DNA of 64,000 nt from Chondrus crispus. Taxonomy: Eukaryota > Rhodophyta > Florideophyceae > Gigartinales > Gigartinaceae. Positions 22,540 through 33,876 of the stretch are shown here, piece by piece; within the stretch, counting starts at the first letter, position 1, and every line of letters begins with the position of its first letter. The translations under genes and the position numbers were made by a program. The notes beneath the pieces were generated by a model that saw nothing but the letters and a program-made list of their open reading frames with translations, did no database searches and was not told where the DNA came from. The stretch covers positions 291,826 to 355,825 of the forward strand of contig NW_005179363.1 of the NCBI RefSeq assembly GCF_000350225.1, read 5' to 3'.

Positions 22540-25330
22540 TCTTCACCATGGACATTGTGGGAATAATCAGTAAGCACAGAAATGCATATGCAGATATGAA
22601 AAGTGCAAGCAACCAAAATACTCGATAGTGGCACGACATCACAGTTGCGGAAATAGTAATGTTCTTTGGGATATTACTGTACATGGGTTTGCATGGAGAG
22701 TCCGCTGTCGAAGACTACTGGAACAAAGATAAAAGAAGACCACAACACCCCATTTCTAAACGCATGAGCTTGCTCCAGTTTCAACAAACTAAACAGTACA
22801 TTCACGTGTGCGACCCTCTCTGCGACAATGGAAGCTCTTTTTCTTTAATAAGCTGGAGCCCCTTTTCAGCCACGTGAGAGACACGACAAAGAAACTGTGG
22901 ACTGCAGGCTGCCGTGTCTCTGTGTACGAGATGATGGTTACATGTATGGGGAGATCTCCAGAAACCGTGAGGGTCAAGAACAAACCTATCAGGCAAGGAA
23001 GGATTTAAAATATGGTCACTATGTGAACAAGGTTATGTTTTTGATTTTTTCCTCCATCGAATAGGTTCAAATGGAAGGGCCTCTAGCAATATCGTGGAAT
23101 ACTGATGCACTCTTCGGCACTGGTGGTTAAACTATCAGGGAGCTTGCCCAGAGGTGATGTGCATTCAAAAACGATGTATCAAATACAGTGGTCCCGCGTT
23201 ATTAAATCAACACGTGCCTTCATCTTTAGAGTGTTTATTACAAAGCCGTGTCTCTCAAAGCATCGGCCAAAGAAGAAGAAAAGTATCCTAGATTTTCTTC
23301 AGAAATATAAAATATGGCTCGTGACCATTTTTGCTCGCAGATCTCATCCCTCAGACGAACCCGTGCAACAGATTCCAGCGCGTTTCTTACCGGGCGTGTT
23401 TAATAAAGATGGGTTTAATAGCGCGGTACCACTATATACATGGATAACCTATTTTCGAGCGTAGCGATGTTCAAAATGTTAAGGGCGCAAGCGATTGGAT
23501 GCGTTGGAACTACAAGGTCCAACACTTCTGAGTTTCTAGCTGCTCTAAAGGTAAGAGGCAGTGGAAGTGAAAAATGCAGTGGGATACAATCGGGTCTGTG
23601 GTCGTCGACGGCGTCAACTGCATATGTTGGATTGATAACTGGGCAGTTTTTTTGCTTTCAACCGTACACGAGGTGGGCGCAAACCATACTGTAGTGCAAT
23701 GCGTCTGTCAGGCAGACACCAAGTTCCGACGGTCCTACACAAACCACAACAACAAAACAACAACTGCCAACGGCAAGACGCTACGGAGTGTTCGAAGCTC
23801 CCTGTCCTCTTTAAGCGGGTTGGCGGCCCGCAGTAGCTCGGATCCCTAATAGGGGGGGCAAAGAGAAGGGCCCAGCCCGGGATCGGTAAATGGTGGTAGA
23901 GTCTTGTGAAGGCAACTGCTCGACGAGTTCGGAGGGGTGTCTACGTAAACCTGGTCAGATGGGTCGTAAATCCAATGCTCGTAGAGCGCCTTGTACACCT
24001 TACACCCTTGATAAAGTCTTCGACGGGGACGTCGCAACGTAGCCCGTCGGGAAAGAAGAAAACATAGCAGCGCTACAACGTCATACTGCCTGATGGCAAA
24101 GTACCAACACCGGATCGGTCGCAACCAGATTCCGATGGAAGCAACGCTGAGAAAAGCACCACTGTTGCACCAACACAGAAGCCCGATGGCAAATGACGTC
24201 ACGTTGCAGATCGCAATCCTACAAGGTGGGACAAACTCAAGATTAAGGGAAGTTAGGATAGGGAAATGAAGGAAAATTGATAAGGAAAAAGGAGACCCCC
24301 GAGAGCAAAGGTTACCGTAGGCTAGAGTAGAAGGGAATGTCTTGTGAAAGACGGACTTCGACCAAGGCAATATCAAACTCTGGCAACTCGGGTTACCTTT
24401 ACTGACTTGGTGGTCAATGGGCTAACTTACATATCGCCCCGCCGAAGCCACTACAGTAGCTCGCGGCGCTAGATCCTAAATCTAATGTAATGTCAGCTAA
24501 ATAATTGGTAACTAAATTAAAACAAATTATTAAAATAGTATTGTGCAAATATTCACACGTGTGTCCCCCAATCCGGACTACTTTGCCATATCTTATTGAT
24601 TTCCTTTCGTTCCACCCCCCTGCACAGCCCATTATTGCACTACACATACAGTTGTTCGTATGAGGAGAAGACCAAGGCTCACTTCAACAAAGGGTAGGAA
24701 GGTTTGAAGCGTTTTTGGTGAAAGTTCAACAAAAGAACTACCAATACCCCTTATTATTGATGACTACAATCACAATATGAATGGTGTTGATATTGCCGAT
24801 CAGTTACGTTCAAACTATTGTACCCATGTGCGTGGAAGGAGAAGTTGGCTGCCATTGCTTTACTGGATTTTACACACAAGTGTGACAAACTCATTCATAA
24901 TACTCCGTTCTCTACTTGGACAAGAGTGGTTAAAGGATGGTGCTCACATGAAATTTAGGGAAGAATGATGCTGGTCTTTAATTGAACTGGGATGTCGCAT
25001 GAAAAAGCAGACTGTAGTGCTGCAAAATGACGTGTCGGATAATCCGAACCCTAAGAAGAGAAGGCGTACAAGTCATTCTATCACAACCAGTTCTATACGT
25101 ATGTCGAGGCATGTGTTATACATGCCTCGGAGTGTATCGAAAGCAAATATTCGACGGAGGTGCGTGCTTTGTGCATAACTCTTCCAAGAGGAAGGGACGC
25201 CGACAAACAAAGCCCCTCAATCTTACATATTTTGCTCTGGTTGTGAGGAAGATTGTTTCTTGTGCATCACAAAAGACCGGAATTGTTTTGAGAAATTTCA
25301 CATCGTGCAAGAGATATCGACTCTGGGGTG
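22540..25330 (+). pseudogene. piggyBac transposase, broken
   Basis: Clear DDE_Tnp_1_7 blocks occur in order. MFFGILLYMGLHGESAVEDY is at 22659. LEPLFSHVRDTTKKLWTAGC, with SVYEMMVTCMGRS (about 22850-22955), is where the first catalytic Asp should lie in a V-DE-M block but reads Tyr. WIDNWAVFLLSTVHEVG (23635-23685) comes next, then NGVDIADQLRSNY (24780-24815) with the conserved Asp. A C-terminal Cys-rich zinc ribbon lies at about 25100-25320. Frameshifts occur between blocks, and a 955-bp solo LTR interrupts the gene at 23690. It is unlike the DDE-YqaJ family, since it has no nuclease segment. Confidence 0.8.
23690..24644 (-). mobile_element. Solo LTR, family R2 copy 1, TSD CATAC
   Basis: Ends are TGTAGTGCAAT and ATTGCACTACA, an 11-bp perfect terminal inverted repeat with TG...CA. 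The flanks are CATAC at 23685-23689 and 24645-24649. It is the inverted partner of 29532-30609, so the minus sign is only relative. Five-bp duplication and TG-CA ends favour a solo LTR; a non-autonomous DNA element is a lesser possibility because of the long inverted ends. Confidence 0.8.
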
Positions 25331-25841
25331 ACTGACACTTGCTGACACAGGTGATGCAAGCTAGCAGTGGTGACAGTCTCTTCAATCTTTATGCAAAAGA
25401 TTGCGCTGCGGCCAATGAAACCACACTCGAAGCTTAAATATAAAGCAAATTGTCAGTAAGTTAACAATTGTGGTCCTTACTTAGAAATTATGATAAAATC
25501 AAGGCATCAGCATTTTTGCACCGGGCCATTTCAGTGCTCACATTTGTGCACTATTGCCTACAGGAGAGGGGGTATTATTTAAGCAGCTTTTGCAGGGCTA
25601 TGCCGCCACCTGTTGACATACTTTCAGCTTTGGCGTTTTCAATTAGCTGCTTAAAAGCTAACTGAAGTTCCTCTTCCGTGTCGATACCCAGAACCAGCCA
25701 TTTTTCGTCTCCTGTTCCATCCAGCGCGTTATCATCTTTCACAACAGTAGAGTGCTACATTCTTGATGAAATCAAACGAGCGACTGTTCCCTTACGATAA
25801 GCAGACTCTGCAAGTAGTTCAGTGACATCTACATTTCTCTG

Positions 25842-26302
25842 CTACCTGTCACAAGCAGCCACAAGCGCCTTACGGGCATTCAGCCCCAGTGATTCCAACA
25901 GGGGGCGGCTAGGGAGCGGTTCAGCAGTTGGCTGTTTAGCCACTAGCCACTTCACATTCCTGAGGGGTACCGTGGTGCCCTGTCGAATATGCAGTTCGGT
26001 GGTCATTTTCACAGCGCTATCACATTCAAAATAGATTGGCTTGTCCTTAGTAAAAGTCTGCACTGCCATTCCATACTGACGCGAGACATCGAATACAGTG
26101 ATAATGATGTCAAAACCTTCAGAAATGAGCAATGCACGCACGTCGGGGGGAGGAGATTAATATCTGATCCCAAATCTGCACAAATGTCCCGTGTTACTGT
26201 ACCTGTAAAAATCGCCATGATTATTGCGCTGCCCTCTTGAGACTGTTCTCTTTCATTGCGCATCACCCTGGCAGCGTTTTTCTTGTGGCGATGGTCCTGC
26301 AA
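25842..26302 (-). pseudogene. G3 aspartic protease remnant
   Basis: FTGTVTRDICADLGSDINLLP contains the active-site box (A-D-x-G-S-D, the same form as ADQGSDGNIM in G1). The continuation in another frame has HIRQGTTVPLRNVKWLVAKQ and RPLLESLGLNARKALVAACD, matching the end of the protease region of G1 (RNIKWHVNN, IGRHVLQAIGCDNRALLSAACD). Confidence 0.7.
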
Positions 26303-26509
26303 GAAACGATCCTTCTCAGCCTAATTTTCGCATGTTTTGAAATCTTTGAACAAAAAGGCGGAGCTTTTTCTTAGCTCACTCCGGGTGCAAACCAATGGTT
26401 TCTGCTCCTATTTCTTTTTATTCGAATGCATCTTAAACGTAGCATGCGTTCCGCCCTGGGCTACTTGATGAGTATATTTCGGATAATCCGGGATTTCTTT
26501 GCCCGGTCT

Positions 26510-27180
26510 AACTCTCTTTGCCGTTGCCTATATCTAAATCTCGGATTCTGTGGACGTGCTCTGCTTGTTCCTCAACATACTTGATAAACTGTTTCACATC
26601 CTTCTTAATACTCGCCTGTATTCGAGGTCTTTCTACACTATTGCCCTGAGCCTCGGTGGAAACAGGGCTTCTATAAGGTGGTTGACAGTCTTCTTTGGAT
26701 TGTCATCTCGGAACGTGGCATAGCCAACATTTTCAAAGCGTTGAAAGTGGTCTACAAAAAGTTACCGGACTCTCATTGGAGAGTCCTTAATTCTCATAGG
26801 CATGCGAAGGCCCACTACAGCAGCTTCAATGACACGCAAGTCAGGGTCCTTCGTCCTGACAGTCATTACTACTTGTTCGATAGCCGCCCGATGTGTGCCG
26901 ATGTGAGATGGATAGACTCCACGGCCGGCGCAACATTGTTGAAAATCCCCATAAAATGCATTGAGCGAAGCACGTGTGGCCCGATACACAACTTGTAGCT
27001 AGCCGTAGTCATGGTGGGGATTTATTTCATGAACCTCCAGCTCGTACTCTTCACGAGCAGAAACAAACTTTATCATTTCCTTTGGGTCGAGGCTTTTCAG
27101 GACGGGTGTCATACCACGTCGAAAACGACAGAGTTACCATAATCAACGCCGTCAGCGTCAGTATCATTATCTGAACTCAT
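26510..27180 (-). pseudogene. G3 gag remnant
   Basis: A start codon at 27180-27178 opens MSSDNDTDADGVDYGNSVVF, about 100 bp inside the 5' LTR. Further on, 26989-26762 encodes a basic segment without a named motif. Several stops are present. Confidence 0.5.
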
Positions 27181-27278
27181 CTTGATTCCGAATCCGGTAA
27201 GCTCCCTTAGCAGCTTAAGCATACACCAAATGATAGTGAGAGGAATGCAAGAGGGGTTCCGCGGGACAGTTCAAACTG

Positions 27279-28120
27279 TGACCACTGGCACACCCCAACA
27301 AGTAGACAAGTGACCAATACCAAGGATAACAAGCAATGGTGTATGTAGCATAAACCCCCCCAAACGGCTGAGCGTGTACGCACAGTTCGCAGTGCGCCTG
27401 GATCGACAGAGAAGGGGAGGTACTACCTACGAACGGAACCGGGCATGGGCCCCGGTAGCGTGTGGTAGAGCGGAGAACGGACGGGGACGCGCGCATGCAC
27501 GAGCGGATCGACGCCTCGACGCCCCGAAGCAGCACTGAGTGACGTACCAGTGCTGACGGGCGGAGGTGGATCCAGGCTCTCTCGCGTGCCGGCTCGTCCT
27601 CAACCCTCGCGGTTCCGTTTAAGAGCCTCGCAGTTGTCGGAAGCGTTGATGGTGAATAAGCAGTCGGGGGTACCGCTCTAGCCTAAGGATCAAGTACCAA
27701 TCACGTGCTTGTCCCCCTCCTCCGCCGTCGGCTTCCCCTGGTATATAATGTACAAGTTAGTCCTATCGTACTACAGTACAGTACGGACTGTACTGTGGAG
27801 ACCCTGTAGTCGGCGCGGGACGTCCAGTGCCGTGGTACTGTTGCCCATCAGGGCTGAAAGTACATGTGTGGTACGCGTGTGTGTGTGTGTGCGCGCTGTA
27901 AGGTCCGTACCTTACGGCGCGGGATCCACTTCTAAATCTAATCGGCGGCATTTATACTACAGTGTAGGCACTGATGCCTCTTAATTGTTTCGATCTTCAG
28001 CTTACTAATAGTGGTCTCGTCCCTCCTCAAGTATGTCGCCGCAGTGCTAGCCAGATGCGTGCAATCACAGGGGCCTTGCGTCCCGCAGAGCTCCATGTCG
28101 TGTTACTTACTCTCTGACCA
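27279..28120 (-). repeat. Right (5') LTR of G3, interrupted
   Basis: 27279-27343 and 27962-28120 together match the 218-bp left LTR. The family A solo LTR at 27344-27961 lies between. The end reads CTCTGACCA rather than CTCTGGTCA. Confidence 0.75.
27344..27961 (+). mobile_element. Solo LTR, family A copy 4, TSD GTGTA
   Basis: It starts TGTAGCATAAAC and ends TATACTACA. Exact GTGTA duplications lie at 27339-27343 and 27962-27966. The G3 left LTR has the unduplicated site. It contains a short GT-repeat near 27878. Confidence 0.85.
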
Positions 28121-28437
28121 TATCCCTAGTGTTAAGTTTTAATGTACGGGGCATCGTACATTAACTTCAAGGGTCCACAGTACACCCATTTGAGTTCACC
28201 GCGACAAATTTACAACACGAGGGCATTGAGAAGGGCGTACGCAGTACGTAAACGATGTTTTACCCCATATGCAAACTTCCCTTACAACCCCTGGAAAGTT
28301 GCTACTCTAGGATCATTTCATTCCCCCAAATTGCCTTACGCACACGGTACACCGTACACATGGAGATAGTATACCTACCTCTGTTTACATCTAAAGCCGG
28401 CCTCCTTCTTGCAGACCTGGTATGCGTACTTCACGAA
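28121..28437. other. 3' flank of transposon copy d; no gene
   Basis: No coding evidence. An 8-bp inverted repeat around TAATGTAC/GTACATTA lies at about 28140-28163. It probably contains the end of transposon copy d, since the zinc ribbon ends near 28438, but I could not find its terminal repeat. Confidence 0.4.
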
Positions 28438-29372
28438 TCATCGGGGGGCCGCTTCTGACCTCCCCAGCCACTCTGAGGTGTCAAACGTTTTCCCATGCCA
28501 TTTGATTCTTCGGATAATCGATCCAACCTGCCCCGAGATACACTTCTTCTTCCTTCCAATTTCACGTTTCCCTAGACTCTTCGTAGAATACCACAAGTCC
28601 CAACAGGACCGTCGCATTCCGTCATACGTTCTAACACATAAATGCGTCTCACATTGAGTGCATTTAAACGATGAACGATGTCCTCCGTATGTGCTACCAC
28701 GTTTTATATTCATGCCACACAGAGAACACCACCGCTCTGTTAGCATCCGCCTTTGGCCATGCCTGTGCACATTTAGGCGTAATTGAATTCCTTCTGGACG
28801 GTTGAAAAATCCCAGCCGATTCCGTTTCCTTTTTTTGGCAAGCTTGAGAGGTCGATTAATCTCAATGTCATTCACAACCACTGTAGGGCACGCATCTCCA
28901 TGTTGGTCGCTTTTTCGTAAATTGTCGGCAAATCGAAGCGACGCCATGCATGCTTCATACCAAAAATCGGAGAGCGACTTAACATCCTTGAGATTCTGAT
29001 GGTATGTGTCCACAATTTAGAACCTACAGGGATCTTCAATTAGATCCCGCCTCTGGCAAAGTGATTGCCTAACGGGTTTCTGTTCCATTCGAAGGATGCT
29101 GATGGGCTGCGTACCATGGCACGTGCTTGCGCACTTCCATCAACCCCGCCTTAGTTTTGGAATAAGAACACTGCAAACCGTGCTTGAAGAGCTTCAAAGT
29201 TACAAAGGGGTACCGATTTTGTACGCTCGTAGTCAAGGCCTTCCACAGTTGTACCCTCGACTTCGGCACTTTTTTTGTCAGGTGCGACAAAAGGCAGGAA
29301 CTGATCCAGGCTGTCGAAAGCCCAATTTAGGAGACAGTTACCATTGAGCTCAAAAAGTCGTCTTGCTTCTTG
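28438..29372 (-). pseudogene. DDE-YqaJ transposon, copy d: C-terminal part with zinc ribbon
   Basis: This is the continuation of copy d after the G1 insertion. At the junction the sequences on either side of G1 join in one frame after removal of one CTTG: ASPAALQ from 41930 continues with EARRLFELNG from 29370. The frame then runs through DSLDQFLPFVAPDKKS to about 29160. After a break, 29013-28438 carries SDFWYEACMASLRFADNLRK and the zinc ribbon (CSLCG, KCTQC, LCVRT, RRSCWDLWY). The His/Cys spacing resembles the C-terminal ribbon of piggyBac-type transposases. The last 190 codons are uninterrupted. Confidence 0.7.
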
Positions 29373-30805
29373 TGTGGCGAATTGTGCGCGTCGGTCTCTA
29401 GGGACACTGCAAAAAAGGAACGCTAGAACTCTCGGGGAAGGATAAGGTAGGCCGGAGGGGTTCCTGGCCTTTTCAAAAAACGCAAGTCGGTGGCGAGTTC
29501 GCTCTGCCCCAGCCATGCCTGGGGAGAGCGCTGTAGTGCAATAATGGGCTTTACATGGGGTTGGAACGAAAGGAAATAATTGGATATGACAAGTAGTCCG
29601 GGTTGGGGCCACACGTGTGAATAATTGCACAGTTTTAATTTTTAATTATTTAATTTTATTTAGTTAATTAGTTGGCATTAATTTGACTGACATTAGATTA
29701 GATCTACGATCTATTGCCGCGAGCTACTGTAGTGGCTCCGGCTGGGCGATATATACCTTAGCCCGCTGACCACCACGTCAGTAAAGGTAACCCGAGTTGC
29801 CGTAGTTGAATGTCGCCTTGGTCGAAGTCCGTCTCTACCAAGACGCTCCCTTTTACCTAAGCCTACGGCATCCTTCAGCGCTCGGGGGTCCCATTCCTTT
29901 TTCCTTTATTTCCCAATCGAACCCGAGTTGCCAGAGTCTGATATCGCCTTGGTTGAAGTCCGTCTTTTACAAGACATTCCCTTCTACTCTAGCCTACGGT
30001 ATCCTTTGCGCTCGGGGGTCCCCTTTTTCCTTATCAATTTTCCTTTACTTCCCTATCCTAATTTCCCTTAATCTTGAGTTGGTCCCACCTTGTAGGATTG
30101 CGATCCGCAACGTGACGTCATTAGCCATCGGGATTCTGTGTTGGTGCACCAGTGGTGCTTTTCTCAGCGTTGGTTCCATCGGAATCTGGTTGCGACCGAT
30201 CCGGTGTTGGTACTTTGCCATCAGGCAGTACGACGGTGTAGCGCTACTATTTTTTCTTCTTTCCCGACGGGCTACGTTGCGACGTCCCCGCCGAAGACCT
30301 TATCAATAGTATAAGGTGTACATGGCGCTCTTCGAGCATTGGATTTACAGGTTTACCAAGACACCCCTCCGATCTCGTCGACCAGCTGCCTTTACAAGTC
30401 TCTACCACCATTTACAGATCCCGGGCTGGGCCTTTCTCTTTGCTCCCCATCAGGGATCCGAGCTACTGCGGGCCGCAAATCCGATTAAAGAGGACAGGGA
30501 GCTTCGAACACTCCGTAGCGCTGTGCCGTTGGCAGCTGTTGTTTTGTTGTTGTTGTTTGTGTTGGACCGTCGGACCTTGGTCTCTGCCTGACAGGCGCAT
30601 TGCACTACAAGCGCTGCCTTTATATTAAATCATCCCTTCTCGCCCTTTTCAGAACTTTCTACCCAACAGTGGCGCTCAATTGTGTTCATCGCTGGGCCGC
30701 CCCATCGCGACCTTTTGGCGTCCGTCGGAAATTTGCGGTAGGGGAATTAGGCAACTTTTAAGTCCGTTAATCGTAGTGCTCTTGAAATCGGACTACTGCG
30801 CTACA
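29373..30805 (-). repeat. Left (3') LTR of G1, interrupted by R2
   Basis: Parts 29373-29531 and 30610-30805 match 36182-36366 and 41707-41911. The sequence CATGCCTGGGGAGAGCGCTG is continuous at about 36325-36345 but split here by R2, proving the insertion. Confidence 0.9.
29532..30609 (+). mobile_element. Solo LTR, family R2 copy 2, TSD AGCGC
   Basis: It starts TGTAGTGCAATAATGGG and ends GCATTGCACTACA, with AGCGC at 29527-29531 and 30610-30614. It contains a 131-bp direct duplication (starting at 29791 and 29922, each CCCGAGTTGCC) absent from the copy at 23690-24644, which explains most of the length difference. The + sign is arbitrary. Confidence 0.85.
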
Positions 30806-31282
30806 GTGCACAATGGAGGGTGAACGCCCGAATGCTCTCCATTCAAAATTAGAGAGGCGCAGTGCTTCTTTCTTCAAATCTCGCTTGCCTGCGGTGTCCA
30901 AGAAGTCGTGAAGCATACCAGGTAGGTCATTTGCAATTTGCGCCAAAGGTTCCCTTGTCTGGTCAACGTGGTCGGGAAGGCCTTCCCGCATCACTAGTAG
31001 TTCCAGACCCTTGTCGAACTTTCGAATGTCTCGCAAGTGTTTGGCGTCGTGGTAGGTGGTTTCCGTGTGTTCTGCGCACCGCAGAAGAATGGGATCCACC
31101 TCTACATCCTCTAGGCCTGTTCGATAGAACGCGAGGCGTCGTGAGTGCTCAGTTTCTCGCTTGAGCAGGATAAGGTCTTCCACCTCATATACCCAATCGG
31201 ACTTCACTCTGATGACCCGTCGAGGTCCTTTCCAAATGAACCGCAGTTTATGAACTTTCTTTTGGGCACGCCGAACGAGGAC
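30767..31282 (-). pseudogene. G1 integrase tail and chromodomain
   Basis: After an in-frame stop at 31285-31283, the frame continues with KVHKLRFIWKGPRRVIRV (the GPY/F-type module) and a long segment ending VMREGLPDHVDQTREPLAQ then IANDLPGMLHDFLDTAGKRD, the C-terminal helix of a chromodomain. The central chromodomain strands are less clear than in G2. One point mutation separates this from the 599-codon frame upstream. Confidence 0.65.
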
Positions 31283-33082
31283 CTAGTCACCGATTTCAAA
31301 CTTTGCCGCCTGTACATTTGTTTTAGCGTTGTGTTTCGCAATGGCTCGGGCGCGAGATTTTGAGACCAAACCTAGTACATCTCGGTGTAAGTCACAAAGA
31401 GCGTCCTGCGAACGATCGATTTCGATTAGTCGCCTGGCCTCCACTTCTTGGAGACTGGAAACCTGAGAGTACGGCTTGATCGGTAACCCGGATAGCAAAG
31501 GACGGGTCGGATAATGGGAAGTGAAAACTTCTAAAGGCGTCCGATACACGCCAGGGATATTTTTTTGTCGAAGGCCAAGCCGTTTCAGACGCGCGTGATT
31601 TGTCACACTCTGCACACACTCCGTGACGGCAGGCCAATCCCTTTGTGACAGTCGAAACTCCAGCAAGACCGCCCTGCACGCCCGCAAAACCTCCCGACAA
31701 ACACGCTCGACGGACCCATTGGCCCACGGCGAGTAAGCTGTCGTGAAATTTTGCGCTACCCTGAGCTCTTCTGTGAGGGCTCTCATCAGGTCGTTCTTAA
31801 AATGAGCGCCCTGGTCAGAGGTCACCCATTCAACACTACCGAAGACAGCTGTCCACATAGCAAGTGCGTCTGCAGCTGCTTCCCCGGTAGCTGAGTGAGT
31901 GGGGTAGATCCATATATATGAAGAGAGATCATCTCGCATCACTAGCACGTATGTCATCTTAGAAGAGCTGGGTCCCAGATAAAGGAAATCGAGATGCAAC
32001 ACCTCATTAGGCTTTGTGGCGTGCAAAGCATGGCCGTACGGCCGAGGCACGACCTCTCCCGTCCGAGTACAGATGAAGTGCAGGCATCCTTGCACAAAAC
32101 TTCTCACATCAGCAGCCAGTCCTTTCCATAGAAAGTTCTCTCGAATGACACTTTCCGTAGCGTCTTGGCCCTTATGTCCCATGGACCCGCAGTGGGACAC
32201 AATTAGAATTTTCAGTTTCAAATCAACTGGATGGGGTGGAATCCAAATTCTTTTCTGCGTGTAGAGGAGGCCGTCAGACTCGGCATACACGTTAGCGGGA
32301 ATGGAGGTGATTCTTCCTTGCGCGGATCGTATGGTCTCCAGTCGTGGCCACTCGATATCCGTGGTAGAGGGGACCACCTGGGATGACGTCTCCACCAGGC
32401 TACACAGGCGCGCAGTAGCAACGGGATTCTCCTTCCTGTATCTTTTCGTCCATCGAGTGAGGATGTCGGCGAAAATTTTGCGAGCTCCGCTGATGTGCTC
32501 GATTGCGTAGTCGAAGCGGGACAGAAACAGGGCCCACCGTTGGACCTTCGATACAATATGCCTACCAAGCTTGGGCTCCAGGGCCAACGGGGCAAATATA
32601 AACAAAAGATTTCGGTGATGCGTGTACACGTGTACGTATTGTTCATTTAAGAACAAGTAGTCCACCTTCTCGAAAGTCTGAAAGATAGCGTAGGCTTCTT
32701 GTTCGAAAGTGTTCCAGCCCAGCTGGGCACCTGTGAATGCAGAACCGAGAAAAGCCAAGGGTTCATGCACCTGGTCCTCAATAGGTAACGAGAGCAGTGA
32801 GGACTCAGTCTGCGTGACTACGCCGGACCAATGTTTCTGAGAGGCGTCTGTGTATACGCATATTGTCATTTCTGCCCTTGGGTATGCTAAAGTTACCGCA
32901 TTGCGCAAGGTTTCCTGAAGTTCAAAGAAAATGTTGTCGTGTTCAGAGCCCCAGGAAAGCTGTCGAAGTGGAAGTCCTCTGATTGCCCTTTTCTTCCTTG
33001 AACCTTTCCTCTTGTTTGCAGATTCCAGTACCTCAACAAGAGGTGCAACACGGACGGAAAATTCGGGTATCCCGATGGACAT
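31283..33082 (-). pseudogene. G1 RNase H-integrase, long open frame
   Basis: A 599-codon frame. RNase H comes first, with CVYTDASQKHWSGVVTQ (first acid), AFTGAQLGWNTFEQEAYAIF and YTHHRNLLFIF. The integrase zinc finger follows as a H2C2 pattern (SHCGSMGHKGQDATES, later Cys residues in QGCLHFIC). The core triad is visible: LHLDFLYLG (D), WVTSDQGAHF (D) and SPWANGSVERV (E). The frame is separated from the RT by a frameshift at about 33080 and ends in one stop before the GPY/F module. It is the best preserved part of G1. Confidence 0.85.
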
Positions 33083-33876
33083 CCATCGACAGCAATGGAT
33101 GATTCACATAGTTTGTCCTCAGTAGCTGACAGAATCATTGACTTGAGAGCCTCAGCGCGCGAAGGATCCATGCAATAGCCTGTTCCACTTATGATGCGTC
33201 CACACCATTTTATCTCGCGCGCAAAAAAGGTGCACTTTCGAGCAGACAGGAACAAATTTCTCTTCGCGCAAATATTGAAAAACATATCCAGATACTGAAT
33301 CAGCTCTGTTTCCGACTTGGCGTGAAGATTGAAGTCGTCCAACCAGGCTTTCATATGGTCTCGAAGCTCATGAAATAACGGCTCGACCGAAGACTGAAAG
33401 TAGCTCGTTGCGTTAGTTAGGCCTGGTAGTGCTCGCGTGGACCAGTATACCCCGTTGGGGCAGACAATGCCACAGACTCCGTACGAGTCCTCGTGTACCG
33501 GCAACTGCCAGGATCCCGAGCAAAACCCCAACACAGCGAAATATGAACTTTCAGAAAAATCATGTACCTCAGAGTCGATGTGAGGCATGGGCCACGACTG
33601 CTTCACAGAAGCCGCGTTTACCGGGCGGAGGTCAATTGCCAAGCGAAAACGGGCTTTTGAAGTTGGTTTAGGCACCAGCAGAGGGGCTGCTTGCCATTCT
33701 GCATCTGGATTCAGAATCAAAAATCCCATCTCCACGAATATTTTAACGTATGCATTGAGAAAGGCGCGCTGAGGCGCGGGGTAGCGCCGAGCTTTCACCT
33801 TCACCGGCCGCTTGCCAGGCATTAACTGCACTCGCATTGGCGGCACGTGGGCTGGGTCGGATTTCCCCAGCCTCAA
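32893..33876 (-). pseudogene. G1 reverse transcriptase
   Basis: Typical gypsy RT blocks: VKVKARRYPAPQRAFLNAYV, FRLAIDLRPVNAASV, WPMPHIDSE, LGFCSGSWQLPVHEDS and STRALPGLTNATSYFQSSV. The active site reads KAWLDDFNLHA, so the usual Y/F-x-DD is W-L-DD. The last 80 codons after PSRAEALKSMIL are out of frame. It overlaps the protease frame by a few bases at 33873, where a frameshift separates them. Confidence 0.85.

Larger units (their letters stand above)
21851..25572 (+). mobile_element. piggyBac element, degenerate, inserted in G3
   Basis: A piggyBac transposase fossil lies on the plus strand within G3. Probable ends are CCCCTCCTCTGTATAGTGCC at 21851 and, inverted, CCCCCTCTCCTGTAGGCAAT reading inward from 25572; they pair imperfectly. 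With this interval removed, the G3 frames on either side (ALQKLLK upstream and RDIFRMRLKDDPP downstream) join as in other gypsy polyproteins. The expected TTAA duplication could not be placed exactly; one TTAA sits at 25580. Without the nested solo LTR the element is about 2.8 kb, a normal piggyBac size. Confidence 0.65.
17979..28120 (-). mobile_element. Ty3/gypsy chromodomain retrotransposon G3, degenerate, with nested insertions
   Basis: The two LTRs (17979-18196 and 27279-28120) bracket gypsy remnants in the order gag, protease, RT, RNase H, integrase, chromodomain, read right to left. The LTRs start TGACCAC and end TGGTCA or TGACCA. The right LTR is split by a family A solo LTR, and the pol region by a piggyBac element at about 21851-25572. 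No target-site duplication was found: the left flank is GAAGAG and the right flank TATCCC. This may mean recombination between two elements, or decay. Confidence 0.75.

Noticed and set aside
23846-24376. A 176-codon minus-strand frame and its 167-codon counterpart at 29806-30309
   Set aside because: Both lie within R2 elements. Although similar to each other, this reflects repeat homology; stops and the tandem duplication break the frame between copies.
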